Positions 55,617 to 64,000 are shown, counted from the first letter of the stretch. The stretch is DNA of 64,000 nt from Anaeromyxobacter dehalogenans 2CP-C (GCF_000013385.1 NC_007760.1:310001-374000); one strand, 5' to 3'. A program made the numbers and translations. The notes: a model not told the origin generated them from the sequence alone.

Positions 55617-57563
55617 CTAGGCGGCCCGGAAGTACCCCGCCGCCTCCGTCGCGAGCAGGGTGGTGCGGGCGGCGGACTCGGCCTCCCGACGGCAGGCGTC
55701 CGCCCGGATCGGATCGCCGGCGCGCTCCCAGTGCGCCGCGATCCGGCCCGGCGCGCCGTCGGTCGCGGCGAGCACCTCGGCGGCGCGGCGGTGCAGGAAG
55801 CTCCGCAGCGGCGCCGGGGTGGCGGCCACCACCGCCTCGGCGAGCAGGTCGTGGCCGAAGGCGGTGCCGCGGACGAGCTGCGCCGCCTCGAGCTCGCTCC
55901 ACCCCACCGCCACGTCCATCGCGCGCGCCTCCACCACGGCGGCCGCGCGCTCCAGCGTGAAGTCGGTGCCGAGCACCCCGAGCGCCCGCGCGAGCTGCAG
56001 CGCCGGCGCGGAGAGCCGCTCGAAGCGCGCGCGCAGCAGCGCCTCCAGGCGCGGCGGCGTGCGATCCGGGATCCCGCGCTCGACCGCGCCGGTCTCCACC
56101 AGGTGCTTCACGGTCTCGAGCGCGAACAGCGGGCTCCCGCCGGCGTACCGGGCCACCTCGGCCGCCACCCGCTCGATCCCGGGCACGTCCAGGCTGCGCA
56201 CCAGCTCCTCCACCGCGTCGTCCGCCAGCGGCTCGAGCTCGAGGTACAGCGCGCGGCCCGCCTCGGCGAGCGCCCGGATGTGCGCGAGCACGTCCGGCGG
56301 CATCTCCGCCGTCCGGAAGCAGTGCACGGTCCGGAGCGGCGTCTCGGTGTCGCGCAGGAGCTGCTCCAGGACGTAGGTCCCCGCCGCGGCGCTGGCCGGA
56401 TCGACGAACTGCGTGTCGTCGAAGCCGAGCGCGTCGAACCCGGCCCGGAACGCGACCCGCATCGCCTCGAGCTTCGCGTTCCAGAAGCGGACGCGGTCCG
56501 CCTCGGTCGCGAGCGGACCCGGGGACGGGCCGAGCTCGGGGAGCATCCGCGCCAGCTCCGCCCGGACCCACGGCGGCAGCGCCACACCGGCCGAGGAGAG
56601 CGCGCCGAGCGTCTCGCGGAACGTGCGCGCGTGCGTGCCGTACGGCACCGCGCGGTCGCCGGGCCGGCCCTCGAAGAAGAGCGGGCGGGCGTGCGTGGAG
56701 AGGAAGTCCTGCATGAGCCGGCTCTTGCCCACGCCGGGCGCGCCGCCGAGGGCGATGCCCTTGCCGGCGGCCCACGCCTCCTCCATGAGCGCCCACTCGC
56801 GCTCGCGGCCGGCGAGCGCCGGCGGCCGGGTCACGGACAGCGGAAGCGAGGCCGCGCCGGCGGGCCGGGCCGGGACGCGCCGCCCGCGCGCCACCTCGTC
56901 CGCGAGGCGGGACGTCTCCGACGAGGGCTCGACCCCGAGCGTGGCGCGGAGCGTCGCGCGGCAGCGCTCGTACGCGGCGAGGGCCGCGGCCCGGTCGCCG
57001 CCGAGGTAGCGCAGCCGGATCTCGCGGCGGTGCGCCTCCTCCGAGAGCGGCTCGAGCGCGAGCGCGCGCTGGACCTCCGCGAGCGCCGCCCCGAGCCGGC
57101 CCGCCGCCTCGAGCCGGGCCGCGGCCGCGAGCGCCGCGTCGAGCCGCGCGGCGTCGAGCGTCCGGCGCGCGCCGGTCAGCCACTCCGACAGCTCCGGCGC
57201 CTCCTCCAGATCCACGCCGTCGAGGAGCCGTCCGTCCGGCCAGGCCTCCTCCGGGCGCGGCCCGCCGCGGACGTCCACGCTCACCGCCGGCGAGAGCTCG
57301 AGCGGGTCGCCGGCGCCGACCAGATCCCCTCCCGCGGCCTCGCGAAGCCGCCGGAGCAGCTGGCGAAGGTTGGCGCGGGCCGTCTTCTCCGGCGACTCCG
57401 GCCACAGCAGCCCCGCCGCGCGCGAGCGCGGCTGCGGACCGTCGATCGCGAGGAGCGCGAGCAGCGCCGCGGTGCGGCGATCCAGCCGGACCATCGCGGT
57501 CGCCCCCGCGAGCCGGGGCGCGCCGAGCAGGTGAACGGTCCAGTTCGGTGAGGGGTGCATCAT
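55617..57563 (-). CDS. BTAD/SARP-like transcriptional regulator with ATPase domain
   Basis: 648-aa regulator. N-terminal OmpR-like DNA-binding domain (about 1-90; WTVHLLGAPRLAG, then AGLLWPESPEKTARANLRQLLRRLRE), bacterial transcriptional activator domain (about 90-250), then an AAA ATPase with Walker A GGAPGVGKS (273-281) and a degenerate TPR-like tail. Such proteins usually integrate metabolite or nucleotide signals. Two ATGs in a row (57563, 57560) follow AGGAAGAG. Converges on ahpD. Confidence 0.85.
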   Translation of the reverse strand: MMHPSPNWTVHLLGAPRLAGATAMVRLDRRTAALLALLAIDGPQPRSRAAGLLWPESPEKTARANLRQLLRRLREAAGGDLVGAGDPLELSPAVSVDVRGGPRPEEAWPDGRLLDGVDLEEAPELSEWLTGARRTLDAARLDAALAAAARLEAAGRLGAALAEVQRALALEPLSEEAHRREIRLRYLGGDRAAALAAYERCRATLRATLGVEPSSETSRLADEVARGRRVPARPAGAASLPLSVTRPPALAGREREWALMEEAWAAGKGIALGGAPGVGKSRLMQDFLSTHARPLFFEGRPGDRAVPYGTHARTFRETLGALSSAGVALPPWVRAELARMLPELGPSPGPLATEADRVRFWNAKLEAMRVAFRAGFDALGFDDTQFVDPASAAAGTYVLEQLLRDTETPLRTVHCFRTAEMPPDVLAHIRALAEAGRALYLELEPLADDAVEELVRSLDVPGIERVAAEVARYAGGSPLFALETVKHLVETGAVERGIPDRTPPRLEALLRARFERLSAPALQLARALGVLGTDFTLERAAAVVEARAMDVAVGWSELEAAQLVRGTAFGHDLLAEAVVAATPAPLRSFLHRRAAEVLAATDGAPGRIAAHWERAGDPIRADACRREAESAARTTLLATEAAGYFRAA

Positions 57564-57965
57564 CTCTTCCTGGGGCGGTGAAGCGTGGGTTTCTCGCCTA
57601 CGTCTCGCCGGACCCGAACGGGCCATTGGGGCTGTGCCCGAGCAGGGGGCGTCCGGCGCTGCCTTGGCGCTGCTCTCCTCCTCCTCCTCCCGACCCAGAG
57701 TCGTTTGGTGTTCACCCGGAGTCGTTTCATCCGGGCCCGCGCCCCGCCCGAGGCCTCCCGCTCCTGACCCAGAGCCGTTGGCAGCCCGCCGGCACCTCAC
57801 CCAGAGTCGTTCGACGCCCGGCGCATCTCGGCTCCCGCCCCATCCGGTCCCCCCACACCACCCCCGCCCCTCCCGGCGCCCGTCACGCGCCGGTCACGCC
57901 CCCGGTCTTATGACCCGCACTGGCCGGGCCCCGTGGCCCGCGCCGTTCCCTGGGGGGGAAACCGC
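57564..57965. other. Intergenic region with REP-like element cluster
   Basis: About 400 bases between divergent regulator genes. Short frames on both strands have no family resemblance. Apart from the four REP-like elements at 57691-57812 I see no convincing promoter boxes or hairpins. Confidence 0.6.
57691..57812 (+). repeat. Cluster of four REP-like elements
   Basis: Copies of the dispersed element lie at 57691 (CGACCCAGAGTCGTTT, exact), 57713 (CACCCGGAGTCGTTT), 57765 (TGACCCAGAGCCGTT) and 57798 (TCACCCAGAGTCGTTC). All have the same orientation and irregular spacing of 22 to 52 nt. Confidence 0.82.
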
Positions 57966-58991
57966 ATGATCCGCAGTCCCGAGGCTCACCCGCGCCGCGC
58001 CCTGCCGGCGCAAGGCGCCACGTCCGCGCGGCGATCGCTCCTGCGGCTGATCTCGGCGGACGCGCCGGACGCGGCCGCGTCGGCAGGACGCGCCCCGGCC
58101 GGCCCCGCGCCGGCGGCGGTGGCGCGCGCCATCGCGGGCGCCGAGCGCCGGCCGCTGGCGTGGGTGGACCGCGACGGCGTGCTGCGCCTCGCGAACGCCG
58201 CCTTCGCGGCGCTGCTCGGGGCGGAGCCGCCCTCCCTGGAGGGCCGCAGCGCCTGCGACCTGCTCTGCGCGGACGCGCCGGGCCGCGCCCAGGCGCTGCT
58301 TCGCGCGGCCTTCCGCGGCGCGCTGCACCGGACCGAGCTCACCGCGGTCCGCGGCGGCCGCACGTACGGGCTCAAGGTCGAGCTCGCGGCGGTGGGCCGC
58401 GGCGCCTCGGCGGCGCTGTGCATCGACGTGCACGAGGTGGTGGAGCGGGCGGCGGCGCCGGTGGCGTGCGCCACCGCGGGCGACCTCGACTACCGGATCT
58501 CGGCGGGCGCGTCGGACTTCGGCCGCCTGCTGGCGCTCTCCGGCGCGGGCGCCGAGGCGGCGCTGCGGGTGGGGCGCCGCTGCCACGAGGTGCTGCACGG
58601 CCGGCCGTCTCCGTGCCCCGGCTGCCCGGCGCTGCGCGGCGGCGGCGAGGCGTGGCCGCGGGTGGAGGTGCGGCGCGCGCCGCGGACCGGCGGGTTCCAG
58701 GTGGCGACCGCCACGGCGCTGCCCGGCGACGAGGTGCTGATCTCGGTCCGCCGGGTGGACGACGCCGCGCTCGCGGCGGTGCGGGAGGCGCGCACGGCGG
58801 AGCTGGTGCGCCGCTTCGAGCTCTCCCCGCGCGAGGAGGAGGTGCTGCGGCTGCTCCTCATCGGCCGGCAGGCCGCGGACATCGGGACGGCGCTCGGGAT
58901 CACGCCGCGCACCGCGAAGTTCCACCAGGCGAACGTGCTCCGGAAGCTCGGCGCGTCCTCGCGGCGGGACCTGCTGGGGCTGGCCTCGTGA
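57966..58991 (+). CDS. PAS/LuxR-type regulator with Cys-His motif (first paralogue)
   Basis: 341-aa regulator. A PAS-like domain (about 60-150; LAWVDRDGVLRLANAAFAAL), a second domain with the motif CHEVLHGRPSPCPGC (Cys206 onward), and a LuxR HTH at the C-terminus (LSPREEEVLRLLLIGRQAAD, then ITPRTAKFHQANVLRKL). The Cys-His cluster could hold a metal, haem or redox disulfide. The ATG at 57966 is near a GGGGGGAAACCGC site. The gene overlaps by 4 nt a second, similar regulator gene. Confidence 0.82.
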   Translation: MIRSPEAHPRRALPAQGATSARRSLLRLISADAPDAAASAGRAPAGPAPAAVARAIAGAERRPLAWVDRDGVLRLANAAFAALLGAEPPSLEGRSACDLLCADAPGRAQALLRAAFRGALHRTELTAVRGGRTYGLKVELAAVGRGASAALCIDVHEVVERAAAPVACATAGDLDYRISAGASDFGRLLALSGAGAEAALRVGRRCHEVLHGRPSPCPGCPALRGGGEAWPRVEVRRAPRTGGFQVATATALPGDEVLISVRRVDDAALAAVREARTAELVRRFELSPREEEVLRLLLIGRQAADIGTALGITPRTAKFHQANVLRKLGASSRRDLLGLAS

Positions 58992-59845
58992 CCCGCGCCC
59001 GCAGCGAGCCGGACTGGGGCGCGATCGCGCTCGCCATGCTGGAGCGCGGTCGCGAGCCGGCGGCGTGGGTGGACGCGGCCGGGACGGTGCGCCTGGCGAC
59101 GGCCAGCCTGGAGCGGCTGCTCGGCGCGGCGCCGCGCGCGCTGGAGGGGCGCCCGGTGGCGGCGGTGCTCACCGGCGCGCCCGCCCTCGCGGACGGCCGG
59201 GTGGAGCGCGAGGTGACCACGGCGGCGGGGCGGCGGCTGCGCGTCGCGCTCGAGCCGGGGTGCGAGCCGGCGTGCGAGCCGGGCGCCCTGCTCCGCGTCC
59301 TCGAGGTGCTCGGCGATCTCCCCGGGCTCGGGGCGGGGGAGCTCGACTACGCCATCGAGACCGCGCCGGGCGCGTTCGGCCGGCTGGCCTGGGTGAGGCC
59401 GCTCGGCGGGGCCGCGCTCGAGCCGGTGCCGGCGGCCCGCTGCCACGAGGCGCTCCACGGCCGGAGCGAGCCCTGTGCCGACTGTCCGGTCCGCGGCGGC
59501 GGCACCTGGCCGCGCGTCCACGCGCGCACGCTCGCGCCCGCCCCTGGTTACGAGGTCGTCACCGCCGCGCCGGAGGGCGCCGAGCGCGTGCACCTCACCG
59601 TCCGGCGGCTGGCCGAGGCCGCGGTGCACGGGCTGGTGGAGGCCCGCGCCCGCGCCCTGGCGCGCGGGGCCGGGCTGTCGGAGCGCGAGGAGGCGGTGCT
59701 GAACCGGCTGCTGCAGGGCGAGGGACTCGCCGACATCGGGCGGGCGCTCGGGATCACGCTACGCACCGTGAAGTTCCACCAGGCGAACCTGCTCCGCAAG
59801 CTGGGCGCAGAGTCGCGCGCCGATCTGGCCCGTGTGCTGATGTGA
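58988..59845 (+). CDS. PAS/LuxR-type regulator with Cys-His motif (second paralogue)
   Basis: 285-aa paralogue of the preceding gene, beginning at a GTG that overlaps its stop (GTGA). PAS-like domain (about 18-100; PAAWVDAAGTVRLATASLERL), the motif CHEALHGRSEPCADC (Cys152 onward) and LuxR HTH (LSEREEAVLNRLLQGEGLAD, then TVKFHQANLLRKL). The two proteins likely heterodimerise or sense related signals. It lies 114 nt upstream of a c-type cytochrome gene, a plausible target (inference). Confidence 0.82.
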   Translation: MTRARSEPDWGAIALAMLERGREPAAWVDAAGTVRLATASLERLLGAAPRALEGRPVAAVLTGAPALADGRVEREVTTAAGRRLRVALEPGCEPACEPGALLRVLEVLGDLPGLGAGELDYAIETAPGAFGRLAWVRPLGGAALEPVPAARCHEALHGRSEPCADCPVRGGGTWPRVHARTLAPAPGYEVVTAAPEGAERVHLTVRRLAEAAVHGLVEARARALARGAGLSEREEAVLNRLLQGEGLADIGRALGITLRTVKFHQANLLRKLGAESRADLARVLM

Positions 59846-59931
59846 GCTCCCGCCCGGGGCCGGACGCTCCGCCGCGCGACCCCGGACCGCGTTGATCGAC
59901 CCTGCGTCCGCCCGTACGGTGCGTGCCCGTA

Positions 59932-59945
59932 GTTGGGGGCCCAAC
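59932..59945 (+). promoter_or_regulatory. Inverted repeat overlapping the cytochrome leader
   Basis: GTTGGG-GG-CCCAAC, a perfect 6-bp inverted repeat, sits 15 nt before the cytochrome ATG. It could be a regulator site or an RNA hairpin near the ribosome binding site. Confidence 0.3.
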
Positions 59946-59959
59946 CAACGGAGCGGAAC

Positions 59960-60739
59960 ATGCGAGACGAGAGCATCGGGCGCAGGGGCTGGATCAAGCT
60001 GGTGGGCGGCGCCGCGGGCGCGGGCGCGGCGCTGGTGGTGGCGAGGCAGGCGGGCGCGGCCCCTCCGGCCGCGGGCAAGGGGCTGCAGGCGATCCCGTGG
60101 CCGTACGCGCCGCTCGATCCCGACGCGACCGCGGAGCGCGCGTTCAAGGGCTACCTCGAGGGCCACTGCATGTACGGCGCCTTCGACGCGCTCGCCGGCC
60201 AGGTGGCCGACAAGCTGGGCGCGCCGTACACCTCGTTCCCCACGAAGCTGTTCACCTACGGCGCGGGCGGCGTCGCCGGCTGGGCCACGCTCTGCGGCGC
60301 GCTGAACGGCGCGGCGGCGGCCTTCCAGCTCCTGTCGCCGAAGCCGGAGCCGCTGGTGGACGCGCTGTTCCGCCAGTACGAGCAGGCGTCGCTGCCGGAC
60401 TGGGTCCCGGCGTCGGCCAAGTTCCCCAACGTGAAGTCGGTGGCGGGCTCGGTGCTCTGCCACGCGTCGGTCTCCGCCTGGTGCAAGGCGTCCGGCAAGA
60501 AGGCCTACTCGCCCGAGCGCAAGGAGCGCTGCGGCGTGCTCACCGCCTCGGTGGCGCGCCACGCGGCCATCATCCTCAACGCGCAGCACGCCGGGAAGGC
60601 GTTCCCGGTGCTGGAGGACAAGGCCACCGCCGAGTGCGTCTCGTGTCACGAGAAGGGCGGCGTCCTCGAGAACACCCGTGCCAAGATGGCGTGCGGAGGG
60701 TGCCACTTCAACCTGGGCACCAAGCACCCGGCCATCTGA
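59960..60739 (+). CDS. Split-Soret-like di-haem c-type cytochrome
   Basis: 259-aa exported protein. The N-terminus MRDESIGRRGWIKLVGGAAG has a twin-arginine-like motif (R8R9), so a folded, possibly cofactor-bearing product may use Tat. The N-terminal domain resembles the C_GCAxxG family (EGHCMYGAFDALAGQ) and the C-terminus has two haem c sites, CVSCH (226-230) and CGGCH (245-249), as in Desulfovibrio split-Soret cytochrome c. Periplasmic electron transfer is expected. The ATG follows GGAGCGGAAC. Upstream of a porin gene. Confidence 0.85.
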   Translation: MRDESIGRRGWIKLVGGAAGAGAALVVARQAGAAPPAAGKGLQAIPWPYAPLDPDATAERAFKGYLEGHCMYGAFDALAGQVADKLGAPYTSFPTKLFTYGAGGVAGWATLCGALNGAAAAFQLLSPKPEPLVDALFRQYEQASLPDWVPASAKFPNVKSVAGSVLCHASVSAWCKASGKKAYSPERKERCGVLTASVARHAAIILNAQHAGKAFPVLEDKATAECVSCHEKGGVLENTRAKMACGGCHFNLGTKHPAI

Positions 60740-60762
60740 TCCGACGCCCGAGAAACGACACC

Positions 60763-61896
60763 ATGACGCTGACACCATTGCTCCTCGCACTCTCGCTCGC
60801 ACAGACCCCCCCCGCCGCCGATCCGGCCGCGGCCGCCGCACAGCCGGCGCCCGCGCCGGTGAAGGCGGCGCCCACCCTCGCGGGCGCGCTCGCGAACGCC
60901 CCGAAGCCGACGTTCTGGGGCTTCATCAACGCCCAGTACTCGCGCACCGAGGGGCTGAACGGCGCCGACGACACCTCCACGTTCGAGATCCGCCGCGCCC
61001 GCATCGGCGCGCGCGGCAAGGTCCACGACCTCGTCGGCTACAGCGTGCTGTTCGACGGCGCCGACTCCAAGCTGAAGGACGCCTACGTCTCGGTGTTCGC
61101 CCTGCCCGGCGTGGAGGTGCGCATGGGCCAGTGGAAGACGCCGTTCGGCTACGAGCAGTACGAGTCGGACACGAAGCTCCTGTGGGTGAACACCTCGTAC
61201 GTGGTCGGCTCGCTCGCCCGCGGCCCGGACTCGCGCGACCTCGGCGCGGGGCTCCTCGTCCAGACGCCGAAGCTCGGGCCGGTGTCGGCCGAGGTGCTGG
61301 GCTCGTTCGTGAACGGCGCGGGGCCGAACAAGAAGGACGACCTCGAGACGAAGAACTTCTGGGGCCGCGCCGGGCTGACGCTGAAGCTCCCCTCCATCAC
61401 GCTGAAGGCGGGCGGCTCGTACGGCACCGGCCAGCAGATCCAGGCCACCGGCGCGAACGGCACGTTCGACGGCGTGGGCACGCCGATCGACGACACGTAC
61501 TTCTACTTCCACACGTACGGGGCCGACGCGACGCTCGACACGCCGTGGTTCTTCGCGGCCGCCGAGCTCATCCAGTCGGAGCGCGACCTGTCGCGCTACA
61601 CCACCACCGCGCCGATCACCGCGGCCACGCGCTCGAGCCGCACCGCGCGCGGCTGGTACGCGGGCGCGTACGGCAAGACGCCGTGGAACCTGGGCCCGAT
61701 CTTCCGCGCCGAGCGCTTCGACGCGGACCGCACCGCGGCCGGCGGGCGCCTCGAGCGCTACACCATCGGCGCCTACGTGGACGTGATCCCGGTGAACGCC
61801 CGGCTCATCCTCAACCACGAGCTCGACCAGGGCCAGACCGGCGCGGCGGGCCGCACCGGCGACCGCACCACGCTCTTCGCCCAGGTGATCTTCTAG
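60763..61896 (+). CDS. OprO/OprP-type porin
   Basis: 377-aa outer-membrane protein. The signal peptide (MTLTPLLLALSLAQ) and a Pro/Ala-rich linker precede a beta-barrel of the phosphate-selective porin family (FEIRRARIGARGKVHDLVGY, VEVRMGQWKTPFGYEQYES). It ends in an aromatic Phe (LFAQVIF) as required for outer-membrane insertion. Begins 23 nt after the cytochrome gene, so they are probably co-transcribed. Substrate unknown; family members transport phosphate, polyphosphate or other anions. Confidence 0.85.
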   Translation: MTLTPLLLALSLAQTPPAADPAAAAAQPAPAPVKAAPTLAGALANAPKPTFWGFINAQYSRTEGLNGADDTSTFEIRRARIGARGKVHDLVGYSVLFDGADSKLKDAYVSVFALPGVEVRMGQWKTPFGYEQYESDTKLLWVNTSYVVGSLARGPDSRDLGAGLLVQTPKLGPVSAEVLGSFVNGAGPNKKDDLETKNFWGRAGLTLKLPSITLKAGGSYGTGQQIQATGANGTFDGVGTPIDDTYFYFHTYGADATLDTPWFFAAAELIQSERDLSRYTTTAPITAATRSSRTARGWYAGAYGKTPWNLGPIFRAERFDADRTAAGGRLERYTIGAYVDVIPVNARLILNHELDQGQTGAAGRTGDRTTLFAQVIF

Positions 61897-61903
61897 GCGC
61901 GGC

Positions 61904-61939
61904 GGCGCCCCGGCGGGCTCGCTCCGCCCGCCGGGCGCC
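61904..61939. terminator. Bidirectional hairpin between porin and hydrolase genes
   Basis: GGCGCCCCGGCGGGC (61904-61918) pairs with GCCCGCCGGGCGCC (61926-61939), 14 bp with one bulged C and a 7-nt loop. Located between converging genes; no T tract. Confidence 0.55.
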
Positions 61940-61947
61940 GTCGTTCC

Positions 61948-62703
61948 TCAGGCGGGCTCGTCGGCGGACGCCGCGCGCAGCGGCGCGGTGGCCGCCGGCG
62001 AGCGCGCGAGGAACCCCTCCACCGCGCGCATCGCCTCGTCGGGCCGCCGCTGCAGGACGAGGTGCGGCGCGTCGAGCATGCGGATCTCGGCGTCCGGGCG
62101 CACCAGCCGGATCTCGATGGCGAGCCCGGTGCGGAGCAGCCGGTCCTGCCGCCCGCCCAGGAACAGCACCGGCGCCGGGCAGTCGCGGAGCCAGCCGGTC
62201 GCGTCCACGTGCAGCGCCTCGTGCGCGCGGCGCGCCATCACCCGCGGCTGGACCGACGCGACCGCGGCCTGCACGTCGGCCACCAGCGCGTCGGGCGCGT
62301 CGTGCCCGGCGAGCAGCACCCGCACCGCGTGCGCAGGCAGCGGCAGCCGGAAGAACGCGGGCGAGAGCGGCCGGAGCGCCGACACCAGCCGCGCCGCCGG
62401 GCGCCGGTGGAAGCTCGCCGCCAGCACCACCCCGACCAGCCCCGGCGGCCGCCCTGCGGCGACGCGCAGCGCGAGCGGTCCGCCGAAGGACTCGCCGAGG
62501 AGCGCGAAGCGCCGCCCGCGCGGCAGCTCGGCGCGCACGAGCTCGGCGAGCTCGGCGTACGAGCGCACGCGGTCCGGCGGGTACGACAGGGTGCGCAGCT
62601 CGAGCGTGCCGCTCGCGGCGGCCACGAACCGTTCGAGGAGCCGGCCGGTGCCGTCCAGGCCGGGCAGGAGCAGCGTGAGCAGCGGTCCGTCGGAGGCGGT
62701 CAT
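61948..62703 (-). CDS. Alpha/beta hydrolase
   Basis: 251-aa hydrolase. The nucleophile elbow is GESFGG (about residue 78) after LLPGLDGTGRLLERF (oxyanion region). The likely acid is Asp in FLGGRQDRLLR and the His in DAPHLVLQRRP. The substrate cannot be judged. ATG at 62703; a GTG at 62721 is possible but less likely. Confidence 0.82.
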   Translation of the reverse strand: MTASDGPLLTLLLPGLDGTGRLLERFVAAASGTLELRTLSYPPDRVRSYAELAELVRAELPRGRRFALLGESFGGPLALRVAAGRPPGLVGVVLAASFHRRPAARLVSALRPLSPAFFRLPLPAHAVRVLLAGHDAPDALVADVQAAVASVQPRVMARRAHEALHVDATGWLRDCPAPVLFLGGRQDRLLRTGLAIEIRLVRPDAEIRMLDAPHLVLQRRPDEAMRAVEGFLARSPAATAPLRAASADEPA

Positions 62704-62914
62704 GGTGTGACACGGTGACACGGCTGCCTGACGCGGCGCGTCTGCCGGTCGTCATAGGCCGGAGGCAGGGCGCCGTGGGCGGCCACCGCGGGCTCCGCCG
62801 TCCGCCGCACCCCGTGCGGCGTCGCGGCCGTTGGCGGGCGCCCGGGATCCTGCGAGGTTGGATCGGGCGGTGGCGCGGCGGTGACGGCGCCGGCCGCCGG
62901 AACGGGGGAGGTCG

Positions 62915-63748
62915 ATGATCGGGTGGATCAGCGCGCTCGCGCTCGCCGCCGCCGTCGCGCTCGTGGGCGTGCGGCGCGCCCGGTTCGCGCGGGAGGTCGC
63001 GGCGGAGGCGCGATCGCTCTGGGCGGTCCGGGAGGACGCGCCGCCGTCCCGCCTCGATCCCGGGACCCTGCCCGAGCCGGTGCGGCGCTACCTCGGGTTG
63101 GCCGGGGCGCTCGGGGCGGCGCCGCTCACCGCGGCCCGGCTCCGCCACGGCGGCACCTTCCGGCCGGCGCTCGAGGGCGCGTGGCGGCCGATCCGCGGCG
63201 TGCAGTACCTCGCCGCCGAGCCGCCGGGCTTCGTGTGGTGGGGACGCGTGCGGCTCGCGCCCGGGCTGGAGGTCGCGGCGCGGGATCGCTCGGCCGGCGG
63301 CGAGGGCGGCATGCGCATCGCGCTCGCCTCCGCCCTGGTGGTGGCCGACGTCACCGGTCCGGAGATCGACGCGGCCGCGCTGCAGCGGCTGCTCGGCGAG
63401 CTCGTGTGGCTCCCGACGGCGCTGCTCGACGCGCGGCACGTGGCGTGGCTGCCGCGCGACGCCTCGAGCGCGCGGGCGCGGCTGCGCGTGGGCGGGCGGG
63501 AGGTGGAGGCGACCTTCCACTTCGGCGGCGACGGCCTCCCGGAGCGGATCACGGCGCTGCGCTACCGCGACGTGAAGGGCCGGGGCGTGCTCACGCCGTG
63601 GACCGGGCGCTGCGCCGACTGGCGCGAGGTGGGCGGCGTGCGCGTCCCGTTCCGGATGGAGGCGAGCTGGGAGCTCGACGGCCGCGACCGTCCGTACGCG
63701 CGCTTCGAGCTGGAGCGGCTGGAGCACGGGGTCCCGCGACCGTTCTAG
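62915..63748 (+). CDS. DUF6544-like membrane-anchored protein
   Basis: 277-aa protein with one N-terminal helix (WISALALAAAVALVGV) and a soluble domain of beta strands rich in Trp and Arg (FVWWGRVRLAPGLEVAARD, EATFHFGGDGLPERITALRY), ending in GVRVPFRMEASWEL. It resembles DUF6544, of unknown function. The ATG at 62915 follows GGGGGAGGTCG. Confidence 0.7.
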   Translation: MIGWISALALAAAVALVGVRRARFAREVAAEARSLWAVREDAPPSRLDPGTLPEPVRRYLGLAGALGAAPLTAARLRHGGTFRPALEGAWRPIRGVQYLAAEPPGFVWWGRVRLAPGLEVAARDRSAGGEGGMRIALASALVVADVTGPEIDAAALQRLLGELVWLPTALLDARHVAWLPRDASSARARLRVGGREVEATFHFGGDGLPERITALRYRDVKGRGVLTPWTGRCADWREVGGVRVPFRMEASWELDGRDRPYARFELERLEHGVPRPF

Positions 63749-63752
63749 GCCG

Positions 63753-63771
63753 CCGCCCCTCGCCGGGGCGG
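63753..63771 (+). terminator. Hairpin after the DUF6544-like gene
   Basis: CCGCCCC (63753-63759) pairs with GGGGCGG (63765-63771) over a 5-nt loop, directly after the stop codon. No T tract. Confidence 0.4.
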
Positions 63772-63947
63772 GAGCGACGCCACGTTCGACGCACCCACGG
63801 TCCGGGCGTGGGGCGCGATGCCTCGACGGCTTTCCGGGCGTCGCACGACGTTCGGGTTCCGCCCTTGGGGCGCGGCGATGCCGGCGCGAAGTGGGGAACA
63901 CTGACAGCTCGCCTCACCCACACGCACGTTCACTCGGGGGAAATCCG

Positions 63948-64000
63948 ATGCGCACCACAGGCACCACCACGCTGGCCCTGCTCGCGGCGCTGGCGCTCGC
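63948..64000 (+). CDS. Start of a secreted protein (3' end outside window)
   Basis: The last 53 bases encode MRTTGTTTLALLAALAL, the beginning of a Sec signal peptide, from an ATG preceded by CGGGGGAAATCCG. The rest lies beyond the window, so identity is unknown. Confidence 0.6.
   Translation, partial: MRTTGTTTLALLAALAL

Overview
The window is very GC-rich (roughly 70-75%), densely coded DNA from a delta-proteobacterium-like (Myxococcota) genome. The Oar-type TonB receptor, the family mix (hybrid histidine kinases, an NtrC-type regulator, a split-Soret-like cytochrome, TreY/MalQ) and the codon use fit Anaeromyxobacter or a close relative. This assignment is inferred from gene content, not from a database match. 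I saw no rRNA, tRNA, CRISPR array, prophage or plasmid genes. The one mobile-element gene is a REP-associated (RAYT-like) Y1 transposase.

Layout. 1-8.2 kb: an RluA-type pseudouridine synthase cut by the left edge, a leftward tonB-exbB-exbD-exbD operon, and divergently an Oar-like TonB-dependent receptor with a lipoprotein. 8.3-18.6 kb: core information genes. These are rpsB-tsf (leftward), a CoiA-like gene, an in-frame-TGA peroxiredoxin that I read as a selenoprotein, rsmB-mutM-rnhB, pcnB, and pyrH-frr. 18.6-24.3 kb: small membrane and envelope genes, glutamine-dependent NAD synthetase, a degenerate GGDEF protein, an orphan solute-binding lipoprotein and a stand-alone LuxR-type HTH protein. 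24.4-33.8 kb: a leftward run of malQ, treY, sixA-like, Ycf46-like AAA ATPase, zinc-ribbon protein and transketolase. 33.9-37.6 kb: gluQ, miaE and a CHASE-type hybrid kinase, the last two overlapping. 37.6-46.3 kb: an M16 peptidase, a ferric-reductase-like flavohaem protein, a cupredoxin, an NtrB/NtrC-like two-component pair and a DUF456 protein. 46.3-53.5 kb: envelope proteins, a MocA-like nucleotidyltransferase, a DUF1028 protein, an MFS transporter, the RAYT gene, a 4-OT tautomerase and a spermidine-synthase-like protein. 53.4-55.6 kb: oxyR divergent from ahpC-ahpD. 55.6-64 kb: a BTAD/AAA regulator, two tandem LuxR paralogues with a Cys-His motif, a two-haem split-Soret-like cytochrome, an OprO/P porin, an alpha/beta hydrolase, a DUF6544-like protein and the start of a secreted protein.

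Functional themes. Redox and peroxide handling recurs: the selenocysteine peroxiredoxin, OxyR-AhpCD, the ferric reductase with a cupredoxin, and the cytochrome with a porin. TonB-ExbBD would energise the adjacent Oar receptor. MalQ, TreY and transketolase point to glucan, trehalose and pentose-phosphate metabolism.

The two observations most worth follow-up are (1) the peroxiredoxin whose only possible redox residue is encoded by an in-frame TGA followed by a SECIS-like hairpin, and (2) a dispersed short imperfect palindrome (core CGACCCAGAGTCGTTT). About eleven copies lie between 37.6 and 57.9 kb, some inside genes and one supplying a stop codon, in the same region as the RAYT transposase gene that may mobilise it.
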